37,702 nucleotides of DNA from JANMDR01 sp031376425 (GTDB lineage: Bacteria > Pseudomonadota > Gammaproteobacteria > Burkholderiales > Usitatibacteraceae): the NCBI GenBank assembly GCA_031376425.1, contig JANMDR010000239.1, positions 1 to 37,702 on the forward strand, read 5' to 3'. Positions 1-8,058 of this stretch are shown here, in pieces (position 1 is the first letter of the stretch; the number at the start of each line of letters is the position of its first letter). A model generated the notes under the pieces. The model saw only the letters and a list, made by a program, of their open reading frames with translations, did not search any database and had not been told where the DNA came from. The position numbers were made by a program, and so were the translations under genes.

Positions 1-4
1 TGCC

Positions 5-129
5 AATATCCCATTTTTGGATGCACGGACGGGCGCATTGCGTTGTTGTTCCTCAGTTGTGTGGCTAGCCACACTGCCTTCGGAACGCCTAGCACTGCAT
101 CCCGTCAGCACCTCCAAAAACGGGACATT
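5..129 (-). repeat. 125-bp imperfect palindrome, possible structured RNA or MITE-like element
   Basis: The arms 5-20 and 114-129 are inverted copies with two mismatches. Inside them GACGGG (28-33) pairs with CCCGTC (101-106), GTTCC (48-52) pairs with GGAAC (82-86), and the tip is a perfect 16-bp palindrome at 59-74. Several arm differences are of the kind (A versus G, C versus T) that become G-U pairs only in a transcript of the minus strand, which hints at a minus-strand RNA. The minus strand is also an open frame across this stretch, with an LTGC lipobox-like string but no plausible start. No mobility gene is adjacent. The element class is unknown. Confidence 0.45.
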
Positions 130-313
130 AACAATTTCCGCACCCCTAAGTGTTTTGATGTGTGTGGTTAAAAATATTTAATCGAACACTTTACAAGCAG
201 TAAAAACACAGCTATTCTTTCCCTATGATTTCTTGTGTACAAATTGAGCAGCAATCCCAATCCGCCAGTGTGAACGCCTTGTTCACATCGCTGTCGGTTG
301 CTGCTTTATCAAT

Positions 314-358
314 TGTACGTTTGGCACCTTTGGTACCTTTGGTACGTTTAGTACGTTT
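314..358. repeat. 9-bp tandem repeat, five units
   Basis: Five consecutive 9-bp units (TGTACGTTT, GGCACCTTT, GGTACCTTT, GGTACGTTT, AGTACGTTT) differ at one to three positions each. The array lies about 250 bp before leuA. It could be a simple-sequence slippage tract or a set of protein-binding sites; nothing in the sequence separates these options. Confidence 0.55.
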
Positions 359-443
359 AGGCCAAGCCAATTTGCTCGGCTTGCTTAGCCTTCTACTGCG
401 CCGCGCGCGCTAAAATCCCCCACCCCCTCCCGCATTGTTGTGC

Positions 444-474
444 CCAAACCGTTTGGTTTGGATCATCGTTTTTT
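444..474 (+). terminator. Possible intrinsic terminator or attenuator hairpin before leuA
   Basis: CCAAACC (444-450) and GGTTTGG (455-461) form a perfect 7-bp stem with a 4-nt loop. A run of six T follows at 469-474, seven bases after the stem, which is farther than in a typical intrinsic terminator. It could end an upstream transcript or attenuate leuA. No leucine-rich leader peptide was found to support attenuation. Confidence 0.25.
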
Positions 475-611
475 ATCGGCGCGCAGCTATTCGTACCGTG
501 CGCCATTTGCTTTGATGCCCGTATTTTGCGCTTACTTTGACGCATTTGCTCCATCGTGCGTCATCCCCGTTAAAACCCCGTAAAATATGGTCTAAATTTG
601 GAGAGTTACCC

Positions 612-2156
612 ATGAGTTCAACCAATCAGTTAATTATTTTTGATACTACCTTGCGTGATGGCGAGCAAAGCCCTGGGGCTGCTATGAACAAGGAAGAAAA
701 AGTGCGAATCGCACGCCAGCTTGAGAAAATGAAAGTCGATGTAATCGAAGCTGGCTTCGCCGCCGCAAGCAACGGCGATTTTGATGCAGTGCAAGCCGTA
801 GCATCGGTCATTAAAGATTCCACCGTGTGTTCACTTGCCCGTGCACAGACTGCAGATATTCAGAAAGCCGGTGATGCCGTAAAGCCTGCCGCGCGTGCGC
901 GGATTCACACCTTTATTGCTACCTCGCCCATACACATGGAACACAAGCTGCGCATGACACCGGATCAGGTGCTAGTAGCCGCAGTGGATGCAGTGAAGTT
1001 TGCGCGTAATTTGTGTGATGACGTAGAGTTTTCCGCTGAAGATGCAGTGCGTTCCGATATGGATTTTTTATGCCGTGTCTTTGAAGCCGTTATTAATGCG
1101 GGTGCTAGAACAATAAACGTGCCCGATACCGTGGGCTATAGCATTCCAGAGCTTTGGGCGGAGCGATTCACCACGCTATTACAGCGCGTGCCCAATGCGG
1201 ATAAAGTCATTTGGTCTACGCATTGTCATAATGATCTTGGTATGGCGGTAGCAAATTCGCTGGCTGCCGTTCGTGCCGGTGCGCGACAAGTGGAGTGCAC
1301 CATCAATGGTTTGGGCGAACGAGCAGGTAACGCGTCCTTAGAAGAAATTGTGATGGCTTTACATACCCGTCGTGATTATTTTGGCTTACAAACGCGTATT
1401 GACACTACCCAAATTGTGCCCGCATCGCGACTAGTTTCAACGATTACCGGTTATCCGGTGCAGCCCAATAAAGCGGTTGTTGGTGCCAATGCGTTTGCGC
1501 ATGAATCCGGTATTCATCAAGATGGTATTTTGAAAAATCGCGAAACCTACGAGATTATGCGGGCGCAAGATGTAGGTTGGCATAACAATAAATTAACCTT
1601 GGGTAAGCTATCTGGTCGTAGCGCCTTCCGTGCCCGCTTGGTAGAGCTTGGTATTGAGTTGGAGTCAGAAGTAGCGCTTAATCACGCCTTCCAAAAATTT
1701 AAAGAACTCGCCGATAAAAAGCAGGAAATTTTCGATGAAGATTTGCACGCCATTGTTTCGGATGAATTTGTAACACCCGAAATTGAGCATTATCAATTTG
1801 TGGCTATTTCAGCGCATGTTGAAACCGGAGAAGCGCCTTACGCCAAGCTGGTGTTAACGGTAGGTGGGCAAGAACAGCGTTGCGAAGCATCGGGTGCGGG
1901 GCCGGTTGATGCTGTGTTTAAAGCGCTTGAAAGTGTGGCTAAATCTGGTTCGGAGTTGCTTCTATACTCGGTAAACAATGTCACTGAAGGAACTGATGCA
2001 CAGGGTGAAGTTACGGTGCGATTATCTAAAAACGGGCGCGTCATTAACGGCATCGGGTCGGACACTGATATTGTGGTGGCCAGTTCCAAAGCCTATATTA
2101 ACGCGCTCAATAAGTTACAACATGCCGAGCGCATGAACCCGCAAACAACGGTATAA
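612..2156 (+). CDS. leuA: 2-isopropylmalate synthase
   Basis: LeuA condenses acetyl-CoA with 2-oxoisovalerate to give 2-isopropylmalate, the first committed step of leucine synthesis, in the cytosol. The 514-residue product starts with the classic TIM-barrel motif FDTTLRDGEQSPG, has the metal-binding HCHNDLG loop and the INGLGERAGN motif, and ends with a LeuA dimer/regulatory domain (roughly the last 130 residues) that gives leucine feedback inhibition in this family. I chose ATG 612 because GGAGAG lies 6 bases upstream and the conserved protein begins there; an in-frame extension to 537 is not family-like. The next gene follows after 71 bp. The length is normal and no defect is visible. Confidence 0.97.
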   Translation: MSSTNQLIIFDTTLRDGEQSPGAAMNKEEKVRIARQLEKMKVDVIEAGFAAASNGDFDAVQAVASVIKDSTVCSLARAQTADIQKAGDAVKPAARARIHTFIATSPIHMEHKLRMTPDQVLVAAVDAVKFARNLCDDVEFSAEDAVRSDMDFLCRVFEAVINAGARTINVPDTVGYSIPELWAERFTTLLQRVPNADKVIWSTHCHNDLGMAVANSLAAVRAGARQVECTINGLGERAGNASLEEIVMALHTRRDYFGLQTRIDTTQIVPASRLVSTITGYPVQPNKAVVGANAFAHESGIHQDGILKNRETYEIMRAQDVGWHNNKLTLGKLSGRSAFRARLVELGIELESEVALNHAFQKFKELADKKQEIFDEDLHAIVSDEFVTPEIEHYQFVAISAHVETGEAPYAKLVLTVGGQEQRCEASGAGPVDAVFKALESVAKSGSELLLYSVNNVTEGTDAQGEVTVRLSKNGRVINGIGSDTDIVVASSKAYINALNKLQHAERMNPQTTV

Positions 2157-2227
2157 GCTTTAATGAGCATGGTAATGTTGGCATTGCTGTGCTCGTCCTA
2201 ATTTTTAAATTCAAGAAAGCGTAAGCA

Positions 2228-3766
2228 ATGACAACACCTCTGCAAACCACCATTTTAGGCACTCTTAAGCAACTCGGCGTCAATTTAGAAGCGGCGCTTG
2301 GCGCTGATTTACCGGCTCGCACGCCTATTAGCGGTGCCGTGGTGGCGACATTGCGTGCGCATACCGTAGCGCAAGTGAATACCGCTATTGCTGATGCGAA
2401 GGCAGCGGCGCTAACTTGGCGTAGTGTACCTGCACCTAAGCGCGGCGAATTGGTGCGCTTATTTGGTGAAGTGTTGCGTGAAAATAAAGAACCACTTGGT
2501 CGCCTAGTAAGTATTGAAGCGGGAAAGTTGATGGCCGAAGGTTTGGGTGAAGTGCAAGAGATGATCGATATTTGCGATTTTGCAGTAGGGCTTTCACGGC
2601 AACTTTATGGCCTAACTATTGCATCAGAGCGGCCCAATCATCGGATGATGGAACAATGGCATCCATTGGGTGTTGTGGGTGTTATCAGCGCGTTTAATTT
2701 TCCAGTGGCTGTATGGGCTTGGAATGCCTGTATTGCGCTAGTTTGCGGCAATTCTGTCGTGTGGAAGCCATCCGAAAAAACGCTGCTAACAGCACTTGCC
2801 TGTGAGGCGCTGTTCGCGCAAACCGTCAAACGTTTTGAAGCTGCAGGTGGCAAAGTTGATCGCAATATTTGCCCCGTCGTTATCGGTGGCCCAGCATGTG
2901 GTGAAGCGCTAACGCGGCACACCGATGTGGCGCTCATTTCAGCTACTGGATCAACACGAATGGGTCGTGCGGTAGCGGGTGTGGCTGCAGAACGCTTTGC
3001 GAAAACTATTCTGGAATTAGGCGGCAATAATGCCATGATCGTGGCACCAAGTGCCGACTTAAAGCTGGCCTCGCGTGCTTGCGTGTTTTCAGCCGTAGGT
3101 ACAGCGGGGCAGCGCTGCACCACCTTGCGGCGCTTGATTGCGCATAAGAGTATTGCGCCTACCTTGGTGGCAACGTTGAAGGCCTCCTACGCTTCAGTAA
3201 AGGTAGGCAACCCGCTAAATACCGGAACCTTGGTGGGGCCGCTAATCGATCAACAAGCCTTTGATGCCATGCAAAATGCCTTGGCGCAAGCGCGTGCGCA
3301 AGGCGGTGTGGTTACTGGTGGTGAACGCGTTGTGGTGGAGGGTGATGATACCAATGGTGGCTTTTATGTACGCCCTGCATTGGTAGAAATGCCAGCGCAA
3401 ACCGCCTGCATGCAGCACGAAACCTTTGCGCCAATTTTGTATGTGTTGACTTACGAAAACCTAGAAGACGCTATTGCGCTACAAAATGGCGTGCCACAGG
3501 GGTTGTCTTCCTCTATTTTCACTAATGATGTACGCGAAGCCGAGTTTTATTTATCGGCCGGTGGCAGCGATTGCGGCATTGCCAACGTGAATATCGGTAC
3601 TTCCGGTGCCGAAATTGGCGGTGCCTTTGGTGGTGAAAAGGAAACGGGCGGTGGTCGCGAATCCGGTTCTGATAGCTGGAAAGCCTATATGCGTCGCGCC
3701 ACTAACACCATTAACTATGGCCGTGACCTACCACTAGCCCAAGGTATTGTGTTTGACGCAGAATAG
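2228..3766 (+). CDS. amaB: ALDH7-type aldehyde dehydrogenase (aminoadipate semialdehyde / piperideine-6-carboxylate dehydrogenase)
   Basis: This is an NAD(P)-dependent aldehyde dehydrogenase of 512 residues. It carries ELGGNNA with the general-base Glu, and GTAGQRCTT with the catalytic Cys. The NN pair and the QRCTT context are characteristic of the ALDH7 (antiquitin) group. Members oxidise 2-aminoadipate 6-semialdehyde, in equilibrium with piperideine-6-carboxylate, to 2-aminoadipate in lysine catabolism. The substrate is inferred from the subfamily; no other lysine-degradation gene is in view. It lies between leuA and miaA, and its last codons overlap the start of miaA. No defect is visible. 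Confidence 0.85.
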   Translation: MTTPLQTTILGTLKQLGVNLEAALGADLPARTPISGAVVATLRAHTVAQVNTAIADAKAAALTWRSVPAPKRGELVRLFGEVLRENKEPLGRLVSIEAGKLMAEGLGEVQEMIDICDFAVGLSRQLYGLTIASERPNHRMMEQWHPLGVVGVISAFNFPVAVWAWNACIALVCGNSVVWKPSEKTLLTALACEALFAQTVKRFEAAGGKVDRNICPVVIGGPACGEALTRHTDVALISATGSTRMGRAVAGVAAERFAKTILELGGNNAMIVAPSADLKLASRACVFSAVGTAGQRCTTLRRLIAHKSIAPTLVATLKASYASVKVGNPLNTGTLVGPLIDQQAFDAMQNALAQARAQGGVVTGGERVVVEGDDTNGGFYVRPALVEMPAQTACMQHETFAPILYVLTYENLEDAIALQNGVPQGLSSSIFTNDVREAEFYLSAGGSDCGIANVNIGTSGAEIGGAFGGEKETGGGRESGSDSWKAYMRRATNTINYGRDLPLAQGIVFDAE

Positions 3767-4760
3767 TTTTTTGCAATCTACGCCGCCGGTCCTTTTTCTG
3801 CTTGGACCTACGGCGTCGGGTAAAACAGCGCTCGCCATTTGGCTGCAAAATTATTTGCAATCACAGCATCACCTATCGCAGTTTAAACAATCCACCTTAA
3901 TTAGCGTGGATTCAGCTTGCGTGTATCGCGATATGAACATCGGCACAGCCAAGCCTGATAGCGCTATGCAGGCGTTGCATCCGCACCAGCTCATTGATCT
4001 CATTGCACCTACAAACGTTTATGATGCTGCGCAATTTTGTCGTGACGCCAATGCCGCTATTACCGCTGCACATGCACAAAATATCCTGCCGATTTTTGTA
4101 GGCGGCACCATGCTCTATATTAAAGCCTTGGTAGAAGGCTTGAGCCAATTGCCGGTGGCTGATAAAGCCGTTCGTGCCCGCTTAGATGCGCAAGCCGCGA
4201 TCATCGGCTGGCCCGCAATGCATAGTGAGTTAGCGAAAGTGGATCCGGTACGCGCCGCGCAATTGTCGCCCAATGATTCGCAGCGGGTGCAGCGTGCGCT
4301 GGAAATTTTTGCGCTCACCGGTACGCCCATGTCAAGCCAGCAAATACGGGCATCTGCAGATAAACCCGCAGAGCGATTACCGTATCGTGGATTGTTTTTA
4401 GGGTTGCAGCCCAGCGACCGTGCGGTACTGCATGCGCGTATTGCGTTGCGCTTTGATGCTATGTTGGCGCAGGGTTTGGTGGCAGAGGTGCAGGCGTTGC
4501 AACAAAACTACACTTTGCACGCCGATCTACCAGCTATGCGTGCCGTGGGGTATCGCCAAGTGTGGGACTTTTTAGATGTGACCAGCCCCTTTTACAACGA
4601 TGCAATACAGTTACGGGAACGCGGCATTGCCGCGACAAGACAGCTCGCAAAGCGGCAATTGACATGGCTGCGCGCGATGTCTTATGTAGAGCCAGTGGAT
4701 TGCTTGCGAGCAGACTTACACGAATATGTCGGCAATACTGTGACTAAATTCTTACGCTAG
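3753..4760 (+). CDS. miaA: tRNA dimethylallyltransferase
   Basis: MiaA transfers a dimethylallyl group to N6 of A37 in tRNAs that read UNN codons. The P-loop GPTASGKT lies near the N terminus, followed by SVDSACVYRDMNIGTAKP (the family's DSxQVYRxMDIGTAKP motif, with Ala-Cys in place of the usual xQ), the GGTMLY motif, and the C-terminal RAVGYRQVW segment, all in the normal order. No ATG precedes the P-loop, so a TTG start is needed. TTG 3753 has AAGG eight bases upstream; TTG 3747 is also in frame but sits too close to it. Either start overlaps the dehydrogenase gene, which suggests coupled translation. Confidence 0.93.
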   Translation: MTQNSFLQSTPPVLFLLGPTASGKTALAIWLQNYLQSQHHLSQFKQSTLISVDSACVYRDMNIGTAKPDSAMQALHPHQLIDLIAPTNVYDAAQFCRDANAAITAAHAQNILPIFVGGTMLYIKALVEGLSQLPVADKAVRARLDAQAAIIGWPAMHSELAKVDPVRAAQLSPNDSQRVQRALEIFALTGTPMSSQQIRASADKPAERLPYRGLFLGLQPSDRAVLHARIALRFDAMLAQGLVAEVQALQQNYTLHADLPAMRAVGYRQVWDFLDVTSPFYNDAIQLRERGIAATRQLAKRQLTWLRAMSYVEPVDCLRADLHEYVGNTVTKFLR

Positions 4761-4787
4761 TGTCATACACAAAAAGAAGGTGGATAG

Positions 4788-4919
4788 ATGTCAAACACTG
4801 TGGCGGGCATGTTCGGCATCGTTTTTTGTGTTGAAATGGTTTTATGTTTGAAGCGCATTTCATCGGTTAACGATCCAAATATAATTGCGGCAATTAAATC
4901 ATGGCTTAGCAATCTATAG
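4788..4919 (+). CDS. Possible small protein, 43 aa, unknown
   Basis: A 43-codon frame starts at ATG 4788 with a good AGAAGG ribosome site seven bases upstream, soon after miaA. It has a hydrophobic central stretch (GIVFCVEMVLCL) and a short polar tail, so a small membrane-associated protein is conceivable. I recognise no family. A second, 13-codon frame with a purine-rich site follows at 4957-4998. Both lie in the 266-bp gap before the response-regulator gene, so they could instead be leader peptides or chance. Confidence 0.35.
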   Translation: MSNTVAGMFGIVFCVEMVLCLKRISSVNDPNIIAAIKSWLSNL

Positions 4920-5026
4920 GAGACTATAGGTATCGCTAGTTTTCAAGGGGGTGGTCATGAGATTGACACGCTATATAGGTACTGTTTCCGCTTTGTAGCT
5001 GAACCGCTTTCGTACTGGAAACCAAG

Positions 5027-6631
5027 ATGGCAAAAATACCATTATTCACGCCACGTAAAGCCGCATCTTCTGCATCAGATGTACCTCCCATTGAGGTAAC
5101 AAATGCCTCAGCACCACGGCTTCAACCTGCCCGCGTTTGGCGGGTATTGGTCGTAGACGATGAAGAGGAAATTCACACCGTCACGAAGTTGGTTCTGCGT
5201 AATTTTGAATTTGAAAGCCGACAGTTAGTACTGCTCCATGCCAGCAGTGCTGCCGAAGCACGAGAGCACCTCGCCACGTATAAAGATATTGCGGTGGTGT
5301 TGCTTGATGTGGTGATGGAGTCAGATCAAGCAGGCTTGGATTTAGTGCGCGAAATTCGCGGGCCGATGAAAAATGCGGATATTCGTATCGTTTTGCGTAC
5401 TGGACAGCCAGGTCAGGCACCTGAAGAAAACGTCATCCGTACCTACGATATTAATGATTACAAGAATAAGACTGAACTGACATCTATTAAGCTGAAAACG
5501 CTGCTCTACGCGGCATTACGCAGTTATCGCGATATTTGTCTGCTCCACGCCCAGCGCCACGGCCTTGAAGTTACCTTGGATGCGCTATCCGCAGTATCGC
5601 ATTTACGCTCGCTTGATCGTTTCACCAGTGCCGTATTGCAGCAGCTTGCTAGCTTAATTAGTTATCATGATAAGGCGCTTTATTTTAATGTGATCTCTGC
5701 TTTTGCGCAGGGCAGTGGTGGACCGGAATATCGCCTCCTAGCTTCTAGCGGTGCGGAGTCCGATGACGGCGCGGTAGCAAAGGATGTTGCAGGCGCTGTT
5801 GGGGCTAACTATATTTCTCCTGAAGCCGATGCGTTAATGCGCGAAGCGCTCGCCGCTAAACGCTCAATCACCGATGAGCATCACTTTGTGGGCTATTTCA
5901 AAACCCGCGCTGGCAGCGAAAATTTGCTCTATCTTTCTAACGCAGCCAAACTTACAGAATTTGATCATAGACTGCTGCATATTTATTGCAAAAATGTCGC
6001 ATTCGCCTATGAAAATTTGCAGATGCAACAGGAAGTTGAGGATTCACAACGCGAGCTAATTTACATGCTCGGCGAAGCCGTCGAGATGCGCTCCAAAGAA
6101 ACCGGAAATCACGTAAAACGCGTCGCCCTCGTGGCTGAGTTATTGGCGCACAAGTTGGGGTTAGATGCTGCTGAAGTGGAAATTATTCGTCACGCCTCGC
6201 CCTTACATGATTTGGGAAAAATGGGTATACCAGACCATATATTAAATAAGCCTGGTCAGCACACTGAGTCTGAACGCGAGACGATGCGTACCCATGCTCG
6301 CATTGGTTTTGACATGCTCAACTCCTCAGATAAACGCATGTTAAAAGTGGGTGCAGTTATAGCACATGAACATCATGAGCATTGGGACGGTAACGGTTAT
6401 CCACAAGGCTTACGGGGTGAGCAAATTAATGTGGCTGCGCGGATTACCGCGCTCGCAGATGTATGTGACGCCCTAGGTAGTAAACGGGTTTATAAAGAAG
6501 CGTGGACGCATGATGCCATTGTTGCCTTTATTGCCGAACGAAGCGGGCTACAGTTTGATCCTAAGCTCGTAAAAATATTGTTAGACAATATGGATGCCGT
6601 GAATGATATTCGGCGTCGCTTTCCCGATTAA
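5027..6631 (+). CDS. Response regulator with REC, DUF3369 and HD-GYP domains (probable c-di-GMP phosphodiesterase)
   Basis: The 534-residue protein has an N-terminal receiver domain (about 38-165) with acidic D44/D45 and the likely phospho-acceptor D94 (VLLDVVM). A middle region (about 180-335) fits the DUF3369 type that usually sits in such proteins. The C-terminal HD-GYP domain (about 345-520) has HDLGK (HD at 394-395), a HEHHEHWDG stretch and an intact GYP at 457-459. HD-GYP domains with these residues hydrolyse cyclic di-GMP, so phosphorylation is expected to control turnover of this messenger. A histidine kinase gene starts eight bases downstream and is the natural partner. Activity is inferred from motifs. 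Confidence 0.9.
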   Translation: MAKIPLFTPRKAASSASDVPPIEVTNASAPRLQPARVWRVLVVDDEEEIHTVTKLVLRNFEFESRQLVLLHASSAAEAREHLATYKDIAVVLLDVVMESDQAGLDLVREIRGPMKNADIRIVLRTGQPGQAPEENVIRTYDINDYKNKTELTSIKLKTLLYAALRSYRDICLLHAQRHGLEVTLDALSAVSHLRSLDRFTSAVLQQLASLISYHDKALYFNVISAFAQGSGGPEYRLLASSGAESDDGAVAKDVAGAVGANYISPEADALMREALAAKRSITDEHHFVGYFKTRAGSENLLYLSNAAKLTEFDHRLLHIYCKNVAFAYENLQMQQEVEDSQRELIYMLGEAVEMRSKETGNHVKRVALVAELLAHKLGLDAAEVEIIRHASPLHDLGKMGIPDHILNKPGQHTESERETMRTHARIGFDMLNSSDKRMLKVGAVIAHEHHEHWDGNGYPQGLRGEQINVAARITALADVCDALGSKRVYKEAWTHDAIVAFIAERSGLQFDPKLVKILLDNMDAVNDIRRRFPD

Positions 6632-6639
6632 CCCGTGCC

Positions 6640-8037
6640 GTGTTACCAACACAACAGCGACTATTAGTCGAACTCTCAAAATCCACTCTTATTGACTGTG
6701 GCTATTTCGCCATGGCTGCCGAGGAGATTGCGCGTGCAGCCTGCAAAGGCTTGAATGGTGCAATCAGCAGTATCTGGCTGTTTAATGCGGAAAAAGACCG
6801 GCTAAACTGCGCTGCAATGATTGCTAATGGTGTGCTTGAAGAAGTTGAAAATGTTTATTTTTCCAAGCATCATTTTCCAGCCTATTTCGCCTATTTGTTA
6901 GATCAGCAACTCATCATCGCTGATGATGTTGACACGCATCCCGCTACCCGCGACTTTAAAGAATTTTATACCGGTCCGCTCGGTGTTAAGTCCATGATTA
7001 ATGCGCCGATTTGTGTCAACGGCAAGCTGGTTGGGGGGGTCGGTTGTGACTCCACCAGTGCCGCGCGACATTGGTCTAATGAGGACGTGGGTTTTATGTC
7101 GGCACTAGCCGAAATCGCCGCGCGGGCATTAGCTGCCGAAGCAAAAATGCAGGCGCAAGAACAAGTTATCTTGGCGCATGCCTCACTGGAAGATCAAGTC
7201 GTTGATCGTACTCGTAGCTTAAGGGCGGCCTTAGATCAGCTGCAGGCAGCGCAAAAGCAACTGATTGAATCTGAAAAAATGGCGGCGCTTGGTGGCTTAG
7301 TTGCAGGTGTAGCTCATGAGATCAACACCCCGCTAGGAATTTCAGTAACGGCGGCCAGTCATTTGTGTGATGCTGCGGCAGTCGCCAACACACGCTACCA
7401 AGCTGGTGAATTAGATCAAGATGCGTTTGAAGAATTTTTAACCGACACCATAGAAACCAGCGCTATTATTTTGCGAAATTTAGAGCGCGCCGCGCAACTG
7501 GTGACGAGTTTTAAACGGGTGGCAGTCAATCAATCTGATGAACGCATTACGAAATTCAATTTGCATGATTCGATACAAGATTTAGTGCGTTCGCTTAGTC
7601 CCGAGTGCAAAAAGCACAACGTGCAGTGCCATTTGAGCGGTGATGCAAAAATCATCGTCGAAAGCTACCCAAGCGCACTCGATCAAATTTTGACGAACCT
7701 CATCATGAACGCGCTACGTCATGCGTTTGCGCACCGTACCGAAGGCAATATTTCGATAAGAATTAGTGCTGAGGGTGAGTATGCGCAAATTGCTGTGCAA
7801 GACGATGGCGAAGGTATCGCGCCTGAACTTGAAGCGCATATTTTTGAGCCCTTTGTTACCTCTAAACGCGATAATGGCGGCACTGGATTGGGCCTTAGTA
7901 TTTCCTACAACTTGGTTACCCAAAAGCTACATGGTATCTTGGCAGCAGAATCAGTTTTAGGCAAAGGTGCCACGTTTACACTGCGCATACCGCTACAAAT
8001 TGTAGATTTTGTTGTGGGTGATGAGGTGGAAGAATAA
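6640..8037 (+). CDS. GAF-domain sensor histidine kinase
   Basis: The 465-residue protein has no transmembrane segment, so it is probably cytosolic. A GAF-like sensor domain spans about 8-165, a coiled-coil linker about 170-215, and the HisKA region has the phospho-acceptor His at about 226 in GVAHEINTPLG. The HATPase domain has an N-box (NLIMNALRHA), DDGEGI and GTGLGLSI. This H-box variant (HEINTPLG) is common in kinases paired with HD-GYP or diguanylate cyclase regulators. Translation probably starts at GTG 6640, eight bases after the regulator stop; no strong ribosome site is seen. A G7 run at 7033-7039 lies inside the gene and keeps the frame. The GAF ligand is unknown. Confidence 0.88.
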   Translation: MLPTQQRLLVELSKSTLIDCGYFAMAAEEIARAACKGLNGAISSIWLFNAEKDRLNCAAMIANGVLEEVENVYFSKHHFPAYFAYLLDQQLIIADDVDTHPATRDFKEFYTGPLGVKSMINAPICVNGKLVGGVGCDSTSAARHWSNEDVGFMSALAEIAARALAAEAKMQAQEQVILAHASLEDQVVDRTRSLRAALDQLQAAQKQLIESEKMAALGGLVAGVAHEINTPLGISVTAASHLCDAAAVANTRYQAGELDQDAFEEFLTDTIETSAIILRNLERAAQLVTSFKRVAVNQSDERITKFNLHDSIQDLVRSLSPECKKHNVQCHLSGDAKIIVESYPSALDQILTNLIMNALRHAFAHRTEGNISIRISAEGEYAQIAVQDDGEGIAPELEAHIFEPFVTSKRDNGGTGLGLSISYNLVTQKLHGILAAESVLGKGATFTLRIPLQIVDFVVGDEVEE

Positions 8038-8058
8038 GCAAAGTAGGGCGTGCGTCAG

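Larger units (their letters stand above)
1..611. other. Non-coding region upstream of leuA
   Basis: No convincing gene was found here. The stretch holds the 125-bp imperfect palindrome (5-129), the five-unit 9-bp tandem repeat (314-358) and a small hairpin (444-461). A 62-codon frame at 225-413 spans the tandem repeat and reads as low-complexity Leu/Val/Arg, so I do not treat it as a gene. The leuA ribosome site (GGAGAG at 600-605) closes the region. No clear sigma-70 promoter could be fixed by eye. Confidence 0.6.

Noticed and set aside
225..413. 62-codon plus-strand frame before leuA
   Set aside because: It runs through the 9-bp tandem repeat, reads as low-complexity Leu/Val/Arg, and has no ribosome site.
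444..474. leu operon attenuator
   Set aside because: A hairpin exists, but no leader peptide rich in Leu codons precedes it, so it is listed only as a weak terminator.
537..611. N-terminal extension of LeuA to 537
   Set aside because: The extra residues are unlike LeuA, and ATG 612 has a good ribosome site at the conserved N terminus.
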